Shown: positions 45,313 to 54,444 of the stretch, one piece after another
How the letters are laid out: each line of letters begins with the position of its first letter
Position numbering within the stretch: the first letter of the stretch is position 1
NCBI RefSeq assembly: GCF_900112355.1
Contig: NZ_FOLM01000010.1
Coordinates: forward strand, 169,733-233,732
DNA: 64,000 bases
Source of the DNA: Streptomyces aidingensis
GTDB lineage: Bacteria > Actinomycetota > Actinomycetes > Streptomycetales > Streptomycetaceae
Reading direction: 5' to 3'
Made by a program: the position numbers and the translations under genes
Notes under the pieces: model-generated
The model's input: the letters and a program-made list of their open reading frames with translations, nothing else
What the model was told of the DNA's origin: nothing
Database searches by the model: none

Positions 45313-47586
45313 ATGCAACTCGTAGCGATCGTCGTGTCGCTGGTACTCACCGCGGTGGCCGTCGCGCTGTTCGGCCGGGCGGTCGGGCAGATCGTCCAGA
45401 CCCTGAAGCTGGGACAGCCGGTGCCCGCGGGCAGCCGCACCGACGCGCCCGGCCGGCGGACCCTCACCCTGACCAGGGAATTCCTCGGCCACACCCGGAT
45501 GAACCGGTGGGCCGTGGTGGGCGTGGCGCACTGGTTTGTGGCCATCGGCTTCCTGACCCTGGTACCCACCCTGCTCCAGGCCTACGGCCAGCTCTTCCAG
45601 GCCGACTGGCTGCTGCCGCTGATCGGCGAGTGGCTGCCGTACGAGATCTTCGTGGAGTTCATCGCCGGCGCCACGGTGGCGGGCATCGCGGTGCTGATCG
45701 TGATCCGGCTGCTGTCCCTGCCCTCCCGGGCCGGACGCAAGTCCCGCTTCGCCGGCTCCACCTTCTGGCAGGGCTACTTCGTCGAATACGTCATCCTGGT
45801 CATCGGCGCCGCCATCCTGACGCTGCGCGGCCTGGAGGGCGCGCTGCACCATGTGGAGGGCTACCAGGCCGGCTACTTCGTCTCCTACCCGCTGGTCGCC
45901 GCCTTCGACGGACTGGACACCGGCACCTTGCAGACGCTGGTCTATCTGACCGCCATGATCAAGATCGGTGTCTCCATGATCTGGGCGATCACGGTCGGGC
46001 TGAACACCGCCATGGGCGTAGCCTGGCACCGCTTCCTCGCCTTCCCCAACATCTGGTTCAAGCGCCGGGCCGACGGCGGCACCGCGCTGGGCGAACTGCT
46101 GCCCATGACCAGCGGCGGCAAGGAGATCGACTTCGAGACGGTCTTCGACGAGGCCGGGGAGGAGGAGCCGCAGCTCGGCGTCTCCCAGGTGGAGCACTTC
46201 TCCTGGAAGGGCCTGCTGGACTTCTCCACCTGCACCGAATGCGGGCGCTGCCAGTCGCAGTGCCCGGCCTGGAACACCGGCAAGCCGCTCTCCCCCAAGC
46301 TGCTGATCATGTCGCTGCGCGACCACGCCCATGCCAAGGCCCCCTATCTGCTGGCGGGCGGCGGCAGGACCGCGGAGGGCGAGGAGAAGGCGAGCGGGGA
46401 GCAGCTCGCGGACGTCCCGGCGAGCGCGCTGGCCGAGGCCGGCCGCCCGCTGGTGGGCACCGCCGAGGAGAACGGGGTCATCGACCCCGATGTGCTGTGG
46501 TCGTGCACCACCTGCGGCGCCTGCGTGGAGCAGTGCCCGGTGGACATCGAGCATGTGGACCACATCCTGGACATGCGCCGCTACCAGGTGATGATCGAGT
46601 CGGCGTTCCCGTCCGAGGCCGGCACCATGCTGAAGAACCTCGAACGCAAGGGCAATCCCTGGGGCCTGGCCAAGAAGAAGCGGCTGGAGTGGGCCAAGGA
46701 GGTCGACTTCCCCGTCCCCGTGGTCGGCCAGGACGTCGAGGACCTGACCGGGGTGGACTACCTGTACTGGGTGGGCTGTGCCGGCGCCCTGGAGGACCGC
46801 GCCAGGAAGACCACCAAGGCCTTCGCCGAGCTGCTGCACATCGCCGGGGTGTCCTTCGCGATCATGGGCGGGAAGGAGTCCTGCACCGGTGACTCCGCCC
46901 GCCGCCTGGGCAACGAATTCCTCTTCCAGCAGCTCGGCCGGCAGAACATCGACACACTGAACACGGCCTTCGGCGAGGACGAGGACCAGGGCGTGCGGGT
47001 GGAGCGGGCCAAGAAGAAGATCGTCACCACCTGCCCGCACTGCTTCAACACGATCGCCAACGAATACCCGCAACTCGGCGGCGAGTACGAGGTGATCCAC
47101 CACACCCAGCTCCTCCAGCACCTCATCGACTCGGGCAAGCTGGTCCCGGTCACCCCGGTGGAAGGGCTGATCACCTACCACGACCCGTGCTACCTGGGCC
47201 GGCACAACCAGGTCTACACCCCGCCGCGGGAGATCATCGGGAAGGTGCCGGGGCTGCGCAACGAGGAGATGCACCGCCACAAGGAACGCGGCTTCTGCTG
47301 CGGCGCCGGCGGCGCCCGGATGTGGATGGAGGAGCGGATCGGCAAGCGCATCAACGACGAGCGCGTCGACGAGGCCCTGTCCCTCAACCCCGACATCGTC
47401 TCCACCGCCTGCCCGTTCTGCCTGGTCATGCTGACCGACTCGGTCAATGGCAAGAAGAACTCGGGGCAGGCCAGGGAGGAGATCGAGGTGGTGGACGTCG
47501 CCCAGCTGCTGCTGCGCTCGGTGCAGGCCGAACCGGCCTCGGGCGGCGCCCCGGAACCCGCCGTGGAACCGGAGCCCGCCACCTGA
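45313..47586 (+). CDS. Membrane-bound Fe-S oxidoreductase (heterodisulfide-reductase-like, CCG domains)
   Basis: A 757-residue protein. The first 260 residues hold five or six membrane helices of a NarI/HdrE-like cytochrome b type domain with several helix His (for example VVGVAHWFVAIGF, GVAWHRFLAF). A ferredoxin module follows with CTECGRCQSQCP and CTTCGACVEQCP, then two CCG domains (YWVGCAGALEDRARK, CPHCFNTIANEYP, DPCYLGRHN, GFCCGAGGARMWMEER). Such proteins pass electrons between the quinone pool and a flavoprotein, often the electron-transfer flavoprotein of beta-oxidation; the partner here is not visible. ATG 45313 follows CGAGGAG. Confidence 0.9.
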   Translation: MQLVAIVVSLVLTAVAVALFGRAVGQIVQTLKLGQPVPAGSRTDAPGRRTLTLTREFLGHTRMNRWAVVGVAHWFVAIGFLTLVPTLLQAYGQLFQADWLLPLIGEWLPYEIFVEFIAGATVAGIAVLIVIRLLSLPSRAGRKSRFAGSTFWQGYFVEYVILVIGAAILTLRGLEGALHHVEGYQAGYFVSYPLVAAFDGLDTGTLQTLVYLTAMIKIGVSMIWAITVGLNTAMGVAWHRFLAFPNIWFKRRADGGTALGELLPMTSGGKEIDFETVFDEAGEEEPQLGVSQVEHFSWKGLLDFSTCTECGRCQSQCPAWNTGKPLSPKLLIMSLRDHAHAKAPYLLAGGGRTAEGEEKASGEQLADVPASALAEAGRPLVGTAEENGVIDPDVLWSCTTCGACVEQCPVDIEHVDHILDMRRYQVMIESAFPSEAGTMLKNLERKGNPWGLAKKKRLEWAKEVDFPVPVVGQDVEDLTGVDYLYWVGCAGALEDRARKTTKAFAELLHIAGVSFAIMGGKESCTGDSARRLGNEFLFQQLGRQNIDTLNTAFGEDEDQGVRVERAKKKIVTTCPHCFNTIANEYPQLGGEYEVIHHTQLLQHLIDSGKLVPVTPVEGLITYHDPCYLGRHNQVYTPPREIIGKVPGLRNEEMHRHKERGFCCGAGGARMWMEERIGKRINDERVDEALSLNPDIVSTACPFCLVMLTDSVNGKKNSGQAREEIEVVDVAQLLLRSVQAEPASGGAPEPAVEPEPAT

Positions 47587-47607
47587 CGCCCCGGTGCCGC
47601 CGCACCG

Positions 47608-47656
47608 GGCGGGAGGGGCCGCGCCCGCGCATCCGCCGGGCGCGGCCCCTCCCGCC
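47608..47656. terminator. 20-bp perfect bidirectional terminator
   Basis: GGCGGGAGGGGCCGCGCCCG pairs fully with its complement across a 9-base loop. It sits between two convergent genes and reaches the first base of the kinase stop codon, so both transcripts can end here. Confidence 0.88.
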
Positions 47657-50079
47657 TACTGGGGCAGTTCCGTGCTGATCACGTCGCCGTTCTGGAAGAA
47701 CAGGAACAGCAGCCCGCCGCGGGCCAGGGCGACCGGATCGTTCGGGGTGCCGCCGCGCGCCGGGCCGGGCCAGCCGGCCGGCAGCTCCGGCTCCGGCAGC
47801 GGCGTCCCGTCCGACAGCCGGTAGATGTCCAGCCCGCCGTAGCCGGAGGCAAGCAGCAGCCCGCCGCCGGCCGTGAACTGCACGCGGGTGGCGAAATCGG
47901 TGGCCGCGCCCGCCCAGAGCTGCTCGCCGGACGCCCCCTCCCGGATGCGCAACTGCGGGTCGGCGGTGTCCGCCACGATGCCCCGCTCCGGGTCCAGCAC
48001 CGCGCTCAGCGGCGGCAGGCGGTAGACCTCCTCCCAGGTGGCGGCGGACCACACCGGCCGCTCGGCCTGCCCGGTGCCGTAGTCGGGGCAGTACACCAGC
48101 TCGCCCACCACCCGCCAGAAGCCGCAGGCGCCCGCCGCCTCGGCGACCGGCTCGCCCGTGGCGGCGTCCAGCACCGCACCGGGCATGTCCCCCTCCAGCA
48201 GCAGCCGGCCGCCGGCCAGCTCCATGGCGTACGGATGGGCGGCGGTGACATTCCGCTCCCACAGCAGCTCCCCGGTCTCCTCCTCGAAGGCCCGGAACAG
48301 CATCGAGTAGGAGTTGCCAATGCCGGACTCCCCGACAAAGCCGGCATAGACCACACCGTCCGCGACCAGGGTCCGCTCCGGGTAGTAGCCGGGGCTGCCG
48401 GGGTAGGCACCGGCGACCGTGCCGTCGGCCGCGTGCACCCGCCGCACATCCGTGCCGTCCGGCAGATACACATACGGGCCGCTGACCGCCGGGGCGGCCA
48501 GCGGCACCGGCAGCTCCCGCCACTTCGGCGCGGTCAGCAGCTCACCGCCGTCCGCGGTGCTCAGCACCCGCAGCTCGCTGTGCGTGCCGCCCACGTTGAC
48601 CCGGCAGGAGATCAGCTCCTCACCGAGGAAACAGCTCTCCGGAAACCCGGGCAGGGTGTTCCACCACGGCTCCCAGTTCTCCGGGCGCAGCTCCGGGTCG
48701 GTGGCCGCCTCGCCGAGGTAGTCGGTGCGGGGCTGCCCCTCCAGGGTGTTGTGGGAGAACTCGGCCGCCCGCACCGGACCGGCCCCGCCAGGCGCCCCGT
48801 CGTCCTCCGGCGGCGTCTTCGCGGCACCGCCGGTGCCGTCGGCGGGATCGTCACCGGCCGCGCCCGGGGTGCGGTCCGGACCGGCCGCCGGGTCACCGCC
48901 CCCGTCACCGCCGAACAGCAGCACGCCCGCCAGCACCCCGCCGGTCAGCGCCAGGGCCGCACCGCCCGCGGTGGCCGCCACCACGGCCCGGCGGCGTCGC
49001 CCGGCGGACGGTGCGGCGGACGGTGCGGCGGGCGGTGCGGCGGGGCCCGGAGCGGAGGCCGGAGCCGGCTGCGGGCGCGGCGGACCGGTCATGGTGGCCA
49101 CCGCCGACGGCGGGGCGGGGGCCCGCTCCAGCGCCCGGGCCAGCGCGGCCCGGTGCTCCCCGATCAGCTCCCGCACCCCCTTCGGCCATGGAGGGTCCGG
49201 CCGCCCGGCGGGCGCCGCCGGGACCGCCACCCCCGCCGGGTGGTCCGCCGGGATGCCGTCCAGCTCCCGGATCAGCTCCTCGGTCCGGGGCCGCTGCCCG
49301 GGATCGGGACGCAGACAGGCCGCCAGCAGGCCCCGCAGCCCGTCCGGCACGGCGGACAGCTCCGCCTCACCGCGCATGGCGCGCATCAGCACGGCCGCCA
49401 TCTGCTCGTCCTCGAACGGGCCGTGGCCGGTGGCGGCGAAGCACAGCACCGCGCCCAGCCCGAACACATCGGTGGCCGGGGTGAGCGCCGCGCCGCCGAG
49501 CTGCTCCGGGGCCATGTAGCCGGGCGAGCCCAGGGCGACACCGGTGGCGGTCAGCGCGGTCGCGTCGGCCTCCCGGGCGATGCCGAAGTCGATCACCCTG
49601 GGGCCGTCGGCCGCCAGCAGCACATTGCCCGGCTTGAGATCCCGGTGCACCAGCCGGGCGCCGTGCACGGCGGCGAGCGCCCGGGCCAGATCCGCACCGA
49701 GGCGGCGCACCAGCGGTTCCGGCAGCGGGCCCAGCCGGGACACCGCCTCCTGAAGGCTGGGCGCGGGCAGATAGGCGGTGGCCAGCCAGGGCGGATCGTC
49801 CTGCGGGCCCGCGTCCAGCAGCCTGACGGTGCCGGGGCTGCGCACCGTGCGGGCGGCCTCGGTCTCCCGGCGGAAGCGCACCCGGAAGCCTTCGTCGGCG
49901 GCCAGCTCGCGGTGCATGGTCTTCACCGCGGCCAGCCCGGAGCCGTCCTCGCGGGGGTCGGGCGGCGGGCCGTCCCGGCGGGCCAGATACACCATGCCCA
50001 TGCCGCCGGCGCCCAGCCGGGCCAGCGTCTGGTAGGGCCCGATGTGCCGGGGGTCCTGCGCACTCAGCGGATCCAGCAC
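47656..50079 (-). CDS. Ser/Thr protein kinase with PQQ-like beta-propeller sensor domain (paralogue 1)
   Basis: An 807-residue membrane kinase. GTG 50079 (MLDPLSAQDPRHIGPY) has AGGAGG upstream. Kinase domain: GAGGMGMV at 24-31, ATP Lys53, HRDLKPGN with catalytic Asp147, DFG at 164-166 and GSPGYMAPE. After a Pro/Ala-rich linker comes one membrane helix (VAATAGGAALALTGGVLAGVLLFGG) and an external domain of about 330 residues with PQQ-like repeats (ETGELLWERNV, ASGEQLWAGA). It probably senses an extracytoplasmic ligand. The next gene upstream is a close paralogue, 65 bases away on the same strand. Confidence 0.93.
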   Translation of the reverse strand: MLDPLSAQDPRHIGPYQTLARLGAGGMGMVYLARRDGPPPDPREDGSGLAAVKTMHRELAADEGFRVRFRRETEAARTVRSPGTVRLLDAGPQDDPPWLATAYLPAPSLQEAVSRLGPLPEPLVRRLGADLARALAAVHGARLVHRDLKPGNVLLAADGPRVIDFGIAREADATALTATGVALGSPGYMAPEQLGGAALTPATDVFGLGAVLCFAATGHGPFEDEQMAAVLMRAMRGEAELSAVPDGLRGLLAACLRPDPGQRPRTEELIRELDGIPADHPAGVAVPAAPAGRPDPPWPKGVRELIGEHRAALARALERAPAPPSAVATMTGPPRPQPAPASAPGPAAPPAAPSAAPSAGRRRRAVVAATAGGAALALTGGVLAGVLLFGGDGGGDPAAGPDRTPGAAGDDPADGTGGAAKTPPEDDGAPGGAGPVRAAEFSHNTLEGQPRTDYLGEAATDPELRPENWEPWWNTLPGFPESCFLGEELISCRVNVGGTHSELRVLSTADGGELLTAPKWRELPVPLAAPAVSGPYVYLPDGTDVRRVHAADGTVAGAYPGSPGYYPERTLVADGVVYAGFVGESGIGNSYSMLFRAFEEETGELLWERNVTAAHPYAMELAGGRLLLEGDMPGAVLDAATGEPVAEAAGACGFWRVVGELVYCPDYGTGQAERPVWSAATWEEVYRLPPLSAVLDPERGIVADTADPQLRIREGASGEQLWAGAATDFATRVQFTAGGGLLLASGYGGLDIYRLSDGTPLPEPELPAGWPGPARGGTPNDPVALARGGLLFLFFQNGDVISTELPQ

Positions 50080-50144
50080 CGTCGTCCTCCTCGCGTCCGT
50101 CGTACCGTTTCCCGGCCCTGCCGCGTGTTTCCGCCGACCGGCGC

Positions 50145-52646
50145 CTACGGCACCTCGACAGAGACCACCGAGCCGTCCGCGCGGGCCAGATACACCACCC
50201 CGCCCGCGGCCAGCAGAAGCGGCGGCTGCCCGGCGGCCTCCGGGCCGGCGGCGGCCTCGCCGCCGCCGGGCAGCGGGAGCGCCACGTTCCCGGTGCCGTC
50301 CGGGGAGAGCACATGCAGGGTGCCGGGTGTCGCGCACAGCACCCGCTCGCCCAGGTAGACGGGGTCGGTGACGGGCGCCGCGTCCCGCGCCGGGAGGGCC
50401 AGCCGGGCCACGGCGCCGGGCTCCGCCCCGTCGGACCAGTAGCGGTGGAGCAGCAGTTCCGCCCCGCCGCCGCCCGGAGCGGTGCGCACCACGGCCAGGG
50501 TCTGCTCGCCGAAGGCGTGCACCACCGCCCGGCCGCCGTCCGCCACGGACGCCGGCAGGGTGTATCTGATGTCCTGGCCGGGGCTCTCGTCGCCGAGGAG
50601 CGGCGAGAGGTCCCCTTCGGCACTGAGCCGGAAGAAGCCCCCGGGGAAGTCGGAGTCGTCCGGGTAGCGGCAGACCAGTGCGCCGCTGACCAGCCGGGCG
50701 TCCGCGCAGTACGGGATCCCGGCGGGGTCGGCCGCCGCGAGTTCCCGGCCGTCCTCGGTGGAGAGCGCCAGCGGGGCGGACTCGCCGTTGACGTACAGCC
50801 GTCCGGCGCCCAGGGCCAGCACGGCCGGTACGGGCTCGCCGTTGTCGTCCGCCAGGGGCTGCCGGCCCAGTTCCCGGCGCCAGTTCCGGGTGCCGTCGCG
50901 GAGCGCGTAGGACGCCACGGTCACCCCCCGCGGGCCGTGCACGGCGAGGTGGACGTCGTCCGGTCCGGTCAGCGGGTGGCCGCCGGGCTCCGGGCGGTCA
51001 CCGGGCAGTGCGGCCTCCCAGTACGGCTCTCCCGTGGCAGTGGAGCGGGCGACCAGCACGGCACCCTCGGCGGCCAGCACCAGGGAGTCGCCCAGAACGG
51101 GCGGGCCGGCGGTCTCGGCGGTGGCGCCGGCGGCCGGCGCGGCCTGCCACAGCGGGGTGCCGTCCGCGGTGGACAGGGCCTGGAGGCGGCCGTCGGTGAG
51201 GCGGCAGACCAGCAGCGTGGAGCCGAGCGCGCAGTCGGCGGGCGGGGCCTCGAAGCGGCCGGTCCACTCCTGCCAGCCCTCGGGGCGGTCGGACTCGCGG
51301 GTGGAGAACACCCGGGCGCGGTCGGGCCCGCCGCGGGTGTCCACCGTGACCCGTTCGACCGGCGGCAGCCCGTCGCCGTTCCCGCCCGGCCCCTCCCCGT
51401 CTCCCACACCTTCCGTTTCTTCTGTTTCTTCCGTTTCTCCCGGCTCCTCCGCGCCGGAGTCCGTTCCGGCCCCGGCTTCCCGGCCGCCGTTTCCGGACCG
51501 CCGGTCCAGCGCCTCCTGCACCACTTGCACCACCAGAAACACCAGCACCAGCGCAAGCACGGCCGACACCGCCACCCAGGCCGCGGCGGGCACCGCCCTG
51601 CGGCGGCTCGCCGCGGGCGCGGCGGGCCCGGCCGGTGCCGTCATGGTGGGCGCGGAGTGCGCATCGCCCGCAGCGGACGGACCGGCGGGCGGACCGGCGG
51701 GCGGACCCGGCGGCGGCACGGGGAGCCGGGCGGCACGCTCCAGCAGCTCCCGCAGCCCGCGCTCCCGTACGGCGATCAGCTCCCGCACCGGCTCCGGCAG
51801 ATACTCCCCGCCGGCCTCGCCGCCCCGGCCGCCCGGCCCCGTGCCGAGCGCGGCCTCCAGGGCCGCGGCATCGGGCCGGGCCGAAGGGTCACGGTGCAGA
51901 CAGTCCGCGACCGTCCCGCGCAGTTCGCCCGGCACCGCCGAGAGATCCTGCTCCCCGGCGGCGATCCGGTAGAGCACGGCGGCCAGCGGTCCGTCCCCGA
52001 ACGGGCCGCGCCCGGTGGCGGCGAAGCACAGCACCGCGCCCAGGCAGAAGATGTCCGAGGCGGCCGTCACATGGCGGCTGCCCGCGATGTGCTCCGGCGA
52101 CATGTAGCCGGGCGATCCGATCATGCGGCCGGCGCCGGTGAGGGTGGTCGCGCCGAGAGCGCGGGCGATGCCGAAGTCGATCACCTTGGGGCCGTCGGCC
52201 GCCAGCAGCACATTGCCCGGCTTGAGGTCACGGTGCAGCAGCCGGGCCCGGTGCACCGTGCGCAGCGCGCGGGCCAGGTCCGCGCCCAGCGCCCGGACCG
52301 CGTCCGGCGGCAGCGGGCCGCAGCGCCGCACCGCCTCCTCCAGGGTGGGGCCCGGCACATACTCGGTGGCCAGCCAGGGACGGCCGGCCTCGGCGTCGCC
52401 GCCGAGCAGCCGGGCCACCCGGCGGCCCCGCACCGCGCCGGCCGCGGTGATCTCGCGGCGGAAGCGGGCCCGGAACTCGGGATCGCCGGCCAGCTCCGGG
52501 CGCACCGTCTTGACCGCCGCCGGGGCACCGCCGCCCGGGCCGGGAGTGCCCAGCCAGACCTCCCCCATGCCGCCCGCGCCCAGCCGGGCCAGCAGCAGAT
52601 AGGGCCCCACGGTCTGCGGCGTGCCCTCCCCGAGCCCCTCCAGCAC
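50145..52646 (-). CDS. Ser/Thr protein kinase with PQQ-like beta-propeller sensor domain (paralogue 2)
   Basis: An 833-residue kinase if started at GTG 52646 (MLEGLGEGTPQTVGPY), which aligns with the start of its paralogue and has GGGAGGGA upstream; ATG 52691 would add 15 residues. GAGGMGEV at 24-31, Lys46, HRDLKPGN with Asp140, DFGIAR and GSPGYMSPE are intact. One membrane helix (AAWVAVSAVLALVLVFLVVQVV) is followed by an acidic linker with ETEETEETEG and an external PQQ-like propeller (DGTPLWQAAPAAG, ATGEPYWEAALPG). The pair arose by tandem duplication; kinase halves are far more alike than sensor halves. Confidence 0.92.
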   Translation of the reverse strand: MLEGLGEGTPQTVGPYLLLARLGAGGMGEVWLGTPGPGGGAPAAVKTVRPELAGDPEFRARFRREITAAGAVRGRRVARLLGGDAEAGRPWLATEYVPGPTLEEAVRRCGPLPPDAVRALGADLARALRTVHRARLLHRDLKPGNVLLAADGPKVIDFGIARALGATTLTGAGRMIGSPGYMSPEHIAGSRHVTAASDIFCLGAVLCFAATGRGPFGDGPLAAVLYRIAAGEQDLSAVPGELRGTVADCLHRDPSARPDAAALEAALGTGPGGRGGEAGGEYLPEPVRELIAVRERGLRELLERAARLPVPPPGPPAGPPAGPSAAGDAHSAPTMTAPAGPAAPAASRRRAVPAAAWVAVSAVLALVLVFLVVQVVQEALDRRSGNGGREAGAGTDSGAEEPGETEETEETEGVGDGEGPGGNGDGLPPVERVTVDTRGGPDRARVFSTRESDRPEGWQEWTGRFEAPPADCALGSTLLVCRLTDGRLQALSTADGTPLWQAAPAAGATAETAGPPVLGDSLVLAAEGAVLVARSTATGEPYWEAALPGDRPEPGGHPLTGPDDVHLAVHGPRGVTVASYALRDGTRNWRRELGRQPLADDNGEPVPAVLALGAGRLYVNGESAPLALSTEDGRELAAADPAGIPYCADARLVSGALVCRYPDDSDFPGGFFRLSAEGDLSPLLGDESPGQDIRYTLPASVADGGRAVVHAFGEQTLAVVRTAPGGGGAELLLHRYWSDGAEPGAVARLALPARDAAPVTDPVYLGERVLCATPGTLHVLSPDGTGNVALPLPGGGEAAAGPEAAGQPPLLLAAGGVVYLARADGSVVSVEVP

Positions 52647-52881
52647 CGCCCGCGCTCCCTCCCGACCGCCGACCGCCGCCTCATGGAGCATGCACCGCTC
52701 ACCGGTTGACCGTTGAAACGATCACCTTACGGGAGGACGTGCCCCGCCGCAGCGGTGGTTCCGGGAGGCGGCGGCGCGCGCGGCGCCCGTTCCCCGGGCG
52801 TTGGGGAAAGGCACCGTACTTTGACCCGGCGATGACCCCCGCGGGACATTTCACAGCGCCGGAGGCGGTAGTTTCGTAGAC

Positions 52882-53706
52882 GTGGCCGGATACAGGAACG
52901 AGCACGCGCAGGGGCCGGGGGACGCGCGCCGCGGGCCGTACCCCCAGCAGCCCCACCACCCGCATCACCCGCAGCAGCCTCGGCAGCCGTACCATCAGCA
53001 GGCGCCGCGGCCCCACCAGCCCCAGCCGGCCGAACCCGCGTTCCGGCCCCCGGACGACGGCTACGACGACGGTTACGGCCCCGGTCCCGGCCCGGACGGC
53101 GAGTACGACGACCACGGCGCCGACGCCGGGCCCAACCCCATAGCGGCCCAGGCCCCGCCGCCCGGCCCGAAACTGCGCTGGAACGAACTCCTCACCGGCG
53201 TGGTCCTCCGCCCCATCCCCACCTTCTGGCGCATGCGCGACTACCCCATGTGGGGCCCGGCGCTCGTCGTCTCCTTCCTCTACGGCATGCTGGCCCCCTT
53301 CGGGCTGGAGAAGACCCGCGAGGAGACCCTGGACGCCACCGTCGGCACCCTGGTCCCCTCCCTGCCGGTGGTCGGCTGCGCCATGATCATCAGCGGGCTG
53401 CTGCTGGGCACCGTCACCCACCAACTGGCCCGCCAACTGGGCGGCAACGGGATCTGGGCGCCCACGGTCGGCCTGGCCATACTGATCTCCGCGCTCACCG
53501 ATGTGCCGCGGCTCGCCCTGGCCGTCTTCCTCGGCGGCGGGCATCCGGTGGTCCAGGTGCTCGGCACCGCGACCTGGCTCTATGCCGGGCTGCTGTTCAC
53601 CTGGATGGTGAGCCGCTCGCACGAAATCCCCTGGCCCAAGGCGCTGGCCGCCTCCGCCCTCCAACTGCTGGCCCTGCTCTTCGTGATCAAGCTCGGCACA
53701 TTCTGA
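52882..53706 (+). CDS. YIP1-family membrane protein
   Basis: A 274-residue membrane protein. The first 90 residues are a His/Pro/Gln-rich cytoplasmic region (HHPHHPQQPRQPYHQQ). Then a YIP1-type domain: LLTGVVLRPIPTFWRMRDYP and about five helices (WGPALVVSFLYGMLAPFG, VVGCAMIISGLLLGTV, VGLAILISALTDVPRLALAVFLG, WLYAGLLFTWMVS, ALAASALQLLALLFVIKLG). Start GTG 52882. Role unknown. The next gene starts 33 bases later on the same strand. Confidence 0.82.
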   Translation: MAGYRNEHAQGPGDARRGPYPQQPHHPHHPQQPRQPYHQQAPRPHQPQPAEPAFRPPDDGYDDGYGPGPGPDGEYDDHGADAGPNPIAAQAPPPGPKLRWNELLTGVVLRPIPTFWRMRDYPMWGPALVVSFLYGMLAPFGLEKTREETLDATVGTLVPSLPVVGCAMIISGLLLGTVTHQLARQLGGNGIWAPTVGLAILISALTDVPRLALAVFLGGGHPVVQVLGTATWLYAGLLFTWMVSRSHEIPWPKALAASALQLLALLFVIKLGTF

Positions 53707-53738
53707 GGGCCCCGGACGCACCGGGTAGTGTGCGGCAC

Positions 53739-54314
53739 GTGCTTCTCTCCGACAAGGACATCCGGACCGAAATCGACGCGGGCCGCGTGCGCATCGACCC
53801 GTTCGACCCGACGATGGTCCAGCCGTCCAGCATCGACGTGCGCATGGACCGCTTCTTCCGGGTGTTCGAGAACCATCGCTACCCGCACATCGACCCGTCG
53901 GTGGAGCAGCCCGACCTGACCAGGATGATCGAGCCGCAGGGCGACGAGCCCTTCATCCTCCACCCCGGGGAGTTCGTGCTGGCCTCCACCTACGAGACCA
54001 TCACCCTGCCCGACGACATCGCTTCCCGCCTGGAGGGCAAGAGCTCCCTCGGCCGCCTGGGCCTGCTCACCCACTCCACGGCCGGCTTCATCGACCCCGG
54101 CTTCTCCGGCCATGTCACCCTGGAGCTGTCGAACGTGGCCACCCTGCCGATCAAGCTCTGGCCGGGGATGAAGATCGGCCAGCTCTGCATGTTCCGGCTC
54201 TCCTCGCCGGCCGAGCGGCCGTACGGCTCCGGGGCCTTCGGCTCCCGCTACCAGGGCCAGCGCGGCCCCACCCCTTCCCGCTCCTACATCGACTTCCACC
54301 GCACCCGCGTCTGA
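53739..54314 (+). CDS. dcd: dCTP deaminase
   Basis: A 191-residue trimeric enzyme that deaminates dCTP to dUTP for thymidylate synthesis. It starts at GTG 53739 (MLLSDKDIRTEI). Conserved segments: QPSSIDVRMDRFFRVF, HPGEFVLASTYETITLPDDI, GKSSLGRLGLLTHSTAGFIDPGFSGHVTLEL and SRYQGQRGPTPSR. The SSLGR and HxTAGFIDPGF motifs define Dcd. Standard length and a housekeeping gene; no fused defence domain. Confidence 0.96.
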   Translation: MLLSDKDIRTEIDAGRVRIDPFDPTMVQPSSIDVRMDRFFRVFENHRYPHIDPSVEQPDLTRMIEPQGDEPFILHPGEFVLASTYETITLPDDIASRLEGKSSLGRLGLLTHSTAGFIDPGFSGHVTLELSNVATLPIKLWPGMKIGQLCMFRLSSPAERPYGSGAFGSRYQGQRGPTPSRSYIDFHRTRV

Positions 54315-54444
54315 GCGCCCCCGCCTCGGTCCGCCTCCCTCTTTCCCCTTCCTTTCCCTTCTCTTTCATGGGCCACCTGGGCGTGGCGAAAGTACGCTCG
54401 GTATCGCTTCCGGCACTCGCGGAACACGCCAAGGGGTGGGATGG

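Noticed and set aside
53739..54314. dCTP deaminase plus neighbouring unknown gene as an antiphage dCTP-depletion system
   Set aside because: Dcd has standard housekeeping length and motifs without fused regulatory domain, and the neighbour has no defence-type motif.
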